Assembly (NCBI GenBank): GCA_023425485.1
Contig: JAFACO010000120.1
Coordinates: 1-15,519, forward strand
Length of the DNA stretch: 15,519 nt
Source of the DNA: Bacillota bacterium
Lineage (GTDB): Bacteria > Bacillota > Clostridia > Lachnospirales > Lachnospiraceae
Reading direction: 5' to 3'
A model generated the notes under the pieces. That model saw nothing but the letters and a program-made list of their open reading frames with translations, did no database searches and was not told the origin of the DNA. Numbering within the stretch: position 1 is the stretch's first letter; the number at the start of each line of letters is the position of its first letter. Shown in pieces: positions 13,635-15,519 of this stretch. Made by a program: the position numbers and the translations under genes.

Positions 13635-14408
13635 GTGGTAAGAGGATTATATACGGCATACACAGGCATGTCGAATGAACAGAAAAGGCTGGATATTATT
13701 TCAAACAATCTTGCAAATTCAGCAACAGCGGGATTTAAGGAGGATAGCGTCACAACGCAATCTTTTGATAATCTGTTGACTCTTAAGTTGAAGGATTCAT
13801 CCGAAGCTTATAATGATAGACCAATAGGCAGAATGAGTTTAGGTGTTAAATTAGGTGAAGTCTATACGAATCACGGACAAGGCTCACTAAGACAAACATC
13901 CGGAACATATGATCTTGCATTAGAGGGCAAAGGGTTCTTTACACTTGAAGTTACTGATAAGGCAGGTAATACAGAAACTCAATATACTAGAAATGGTTCT
14001 TTTACAGTGGCTAGTAGTGGTTTACTTGTAGATGCCAATGGAAATCATGTGATGGGTTCTGGAGGAGAGATTAATATTCCGACAGATGCGGCAGAAGTTA
14101 AGATAGATACGAGTGGAGCAATCTACGCAGATGGTGTCTATGTGGATACCTTACAGATCGCAGATTTTGAAGATTATAAGTACTTAATTAAAGCAAACGA
14201 TACCATGTATAAAGCAATTGACGGAGCTGTAGAGCAGGATGCTGTAGCTACGGTAAGACAAGGATATACAGAGCAATCCAATGTTAATGTAGTAGCTGAA
14301 ATGGTTGAAATGATCAGCATAACAAGAGCCTATGAAGCAAATCAAAAAGTAATTCAATCAGTAGATAAAACACTTGATCTTGCAGCAAATTCAGTGGGCA
14401 GAGTATAG
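13635..14408 (+). CDS. flhO: Flagellar rod protein, FlgF/FlhO type
   Basis: Predicted component of the proximal or distal flagellar rod, exported by the flagellar type III apparatus without a cleaved signal peptide. It has 257 residues. The N-terminal rod domain reads VRGLYTAYTGMSNEQKRLDI then ISNNLANSATAGFK, the classic Flg_bb_rod signature. The middle has the hook-basal-body YTRNGSF motif. The C-terminal domain has QGYTEQSNVNVVAEMVEMI and TRAYEANQKVIQSVD, the Flg_bbr_C signature. The GTG at 13635 is chosen: it gives the family N-terminus MVRGLYTAYTG and follows GAGGT by eight bases. A TTG at 13575 would add 20 low-complexity residues without a ribosome site. It follows mbl by 254 bp, most of it filled by a mobile repeat, and precedes flhP by 44 bp. 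Confidence 0.92.
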   Translation: MVRGLYTAYTGMSNEQKRLDIISNNLANSATAGFKEDSVTTQSFDNLLTLKLKDSSEAYNDRPIGRMSLGVKLGEVYTNHGQGSLRQTSGTYDLALEGKGFFTLEVTDKAGNTETQYTRNGSFTVASSGLLVDANGNHVMGSGGEINIPTDAAEVKIDTSGAIYADGVYVDTLQIADFEDYKYLIKANDTMYKAIDGAVEQDAVATVRQGYTEQSNVNVVAEMVEMISITRAYEANQKVIQSVDKTLDLAANSVGRV

Positions 14409-14452
14409 GAGTTAATTTAATATTACTTGTTAACTCAATGGAGGAATAACCT

Positions 14453-15265
14453 ATGATGAGATCCTTGTGGACGGCTGCATCCGGTATGATCAGTCAGCAG
14501 ATGAATGTAGATACGATTTCTAATAATCTTGCCAATATAAATACAACCGGTTATAAGAAAGAAAGTGCAGAATTTAAGTCTTTATTATACCAAACAATAC
14601 AAGAGCAGTCCTATGATAATAATGGTGATGCAAAGCCATATGGTATTCAAGTTGGATTAGGTGTTAGGAACTCTGCAATTACCTCCCAATATACGCAAGG
14701 AGCGATGAATGAGACTGGTAATGATTTAGATTTTGCAATTCAAGGAAATGGCTTTTTTTCTGTACAAACGGAAGATGGTGGAGTTGCATACACACGAAAT
14801 GGATCATTTCAGTTTACCAGAGGAGTAGATGGAATTACTTTATCTACCTCGGACGGAAATCCCGTGCTGGATACTACTGGGGAACCTGTGGTTTTGAATG
14901 CTAGCTATGACTCCGCTGAAGTGACCTTTGATGAGAGCGGGCAGATATATTATCCGAATGCAAATGGTTCTGCTACACCAATTGGCATAAAAATTGCTAT
15001 TTCACAGTTTAACAATCCAAGTGGTTTACAGAAGATATCAAATAGCTTATTGCTAGAAACAGAGGCTTCCGGTGCAGCCAAACTAGAATCAGAAGATGCT
15101 GGGTTAAAGAAGAGTACTGTTAAGCAGAGATATTTAGAGGCTTCCAACGTTCAAGCGGTGGATGAAATGGTTAATTTGATCGTTGCGCAGAGAGCATACG
15201 AAATGAATTCCAAAATTATTACAGCATCAGATGAGATGATGAAACAGGCAAATAACTTAAGATAA
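14453..15265 (+). CDS. flhP: Flagellar distal rod protein, FlgG/FlhP type
   Basis: Predicted distal rod subunit joining rod and hook. The 270-residue protein has the N-terminal rod domain (MMRSLWTAASGMISQQMNVD and ISNNLANINTTGYKKE), the central FAIQGNGFFSVQ and YTRNGSFQF segments, and the C-terminal block KQRYLEASNVQAVDEMVNLI then AQRAYEMNSKIITASDEM. No cleaved signal peptide is visible, as expected for substrates of the flagellar export gate. GGAGG lies eight bases before the first of two adjacent ATG codons; the second ATG at 14456 is an equal alternative. Order and length match Bacillus FlhP (about 270 residues). Confidence 0.93.
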   Translation: MMRSLWTAASGMISQQMNVDTISNNLANINTTGYKKESAEFKSLLYQTIQEQSYDNNGDAKPYGIQVGLGVRNSAITSQYTQGAMNETGNDLDFAIQGNGFFSVQTEDGGVAYTRNGSFQFTRGVDGITLSTSDGNPVLDTTGEPVVLNASYDSAEVTFDESGQIYYPNANGSATPIGIKIAISQFNNPSGLQKISNSLLLETEASGAAKLESEDAGLKKSTVKQRYLEASNVQAVDEMVNLIVAQRAYEMNSKIITASDEMMKQANNLR

Positions 15266-15379
15266 TAATTTGTTATTGCCCTTAGTAAGGTGAAGCATAT
15301 CCTGTGAAAGGGATGTTGATGATACACGTAGTAACTTGATGCATGTAAATGCAGATTTTATAAAGGCAAGGTGATAGAT
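15266..15379 (+). other. Spacer between flhP and the rod-binding gene
   Basis: These 114 bases have no gene, no clear promoter and no terminator, so the next gene is probably co-transcribed. AAGGTGAT near 15368-15375 is its ribosome site. Confidence 0.55.
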
Positions 15380-15519
15380 ATGGATGGTTTATCAGGTCTT
15401 CAATCACAATCTTATATGTCAGCAAATTTGTTGAACAACTCTTCAAAAACGAGTAATTTAGAAGCTACACTTAAGAATAAGGACTCGTCGGATGAGGAAC
15501 TAATGAATGCCTGCAAAAG
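15380..15519 (+). CDS. FlgJ-like rod-binding protein, N-terminal 46 residues only
   Basis: The gene starts at ATG 15380 after AAGGTGAT and runs off the window. The visible part is a polar Ser/Asn-rich start followed by SSDEELMNACK, which matches the entry into the rod-binding domain of FlgJ N-terminal-type proteins (usually ...ELM.AC..FES.F...). In clostridia such a gene often follows the flhO-flhP pair. The protein is expected to cap or chaperone the growing rod. Whether it carries a muramidase domain cannot be seen. Confidence 0.7.
   Translation, partial: MDGLSGLQSQSYMSANLLNNSSKTSNLEATLKNKDSSDEELMNACK

Noticed and set aside
1..15519. CRISPR array, tRNA, rRNA, prophage or defence system
   Set aside because: I saw no regularly spaced repeats, no tRNA cloverleaf with CCA-type ends, no rRNA signature and no phage or defence genes.

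Overview
The window looks like a piece of a low-GC, Gram-positive, spore-forming and flagellated Clostridia chromosome, most likely Lachnospiraceae (Clostridium cluster XIVa). The reasons are a pyrophosphate-type phosphofructokinase, a SleB-type cell-wall hydrolase, a str operon (rpsL, rpsG, fusA, tuf) with strong AGGAGG ribosome sites, and the Firmicute linkage of an MreB/Mbl homologue to the rod genes flhO and flhP. The taxon is inferred from protein character only; no database was searched.

Layout. 1-1146 (+): 3' part of a phosphofructokinase gene, ending at a convergent-type terminator. 1276-4953 (-): an SH3/SleB cell-wall hydrolase, a PlsC-type acyltransferase and the housekeeping sigma factor rpoD, each a largely separate unit. 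5269-5430 (+): a 53-residue membrane protein that I found by reading the sequence. 5709-6689 (-): a WYL-family regulator, divergent from the str operon. 7049-11872 (+): rpsL, rpsG, fusA and tuf, with a full-consensus promoter in front, unusually long and hairpin-rich spacers between the genes, and a second consensus promoter before tuf. 12391-15519 (+): mbl, flhO, flhP and the start of a FlgJ-like rod-binding gene cut by the window edge. A sigma-A promoter and a good sigma-D (flagellar) promoter candidate precede this cluster.

The most notable non-genic find is a small interspersed element present three times (3762-3808, 5512-5654, 13401-13540). It has terminal inverted repeats of the type GTAACTGTTCAGAACC, and one copy is flanked by a perfect 8-bp direct repeat. 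GTAA ends plus 8-bp duplications are the hallmark of the IS66 family, so I read these as non-autonomous IS66-type miniature elements (MITEs). The two full-length copies lie in opposite orientations and keep the same cloverleaf-like fold, including a GNRA tetraloop arm. The third copy is reduced to little more than its two ends.

The genes are mainly core functions: glycolysis, envelope and phospholipid synthesis, transcription, translation, cell shape and flagellar rod assembly. The less ordinary parts are the MITE family, the structured str-operon spacers, and the joint placement of cell-shape and flagellar genes behind a flagellar-type promoter.
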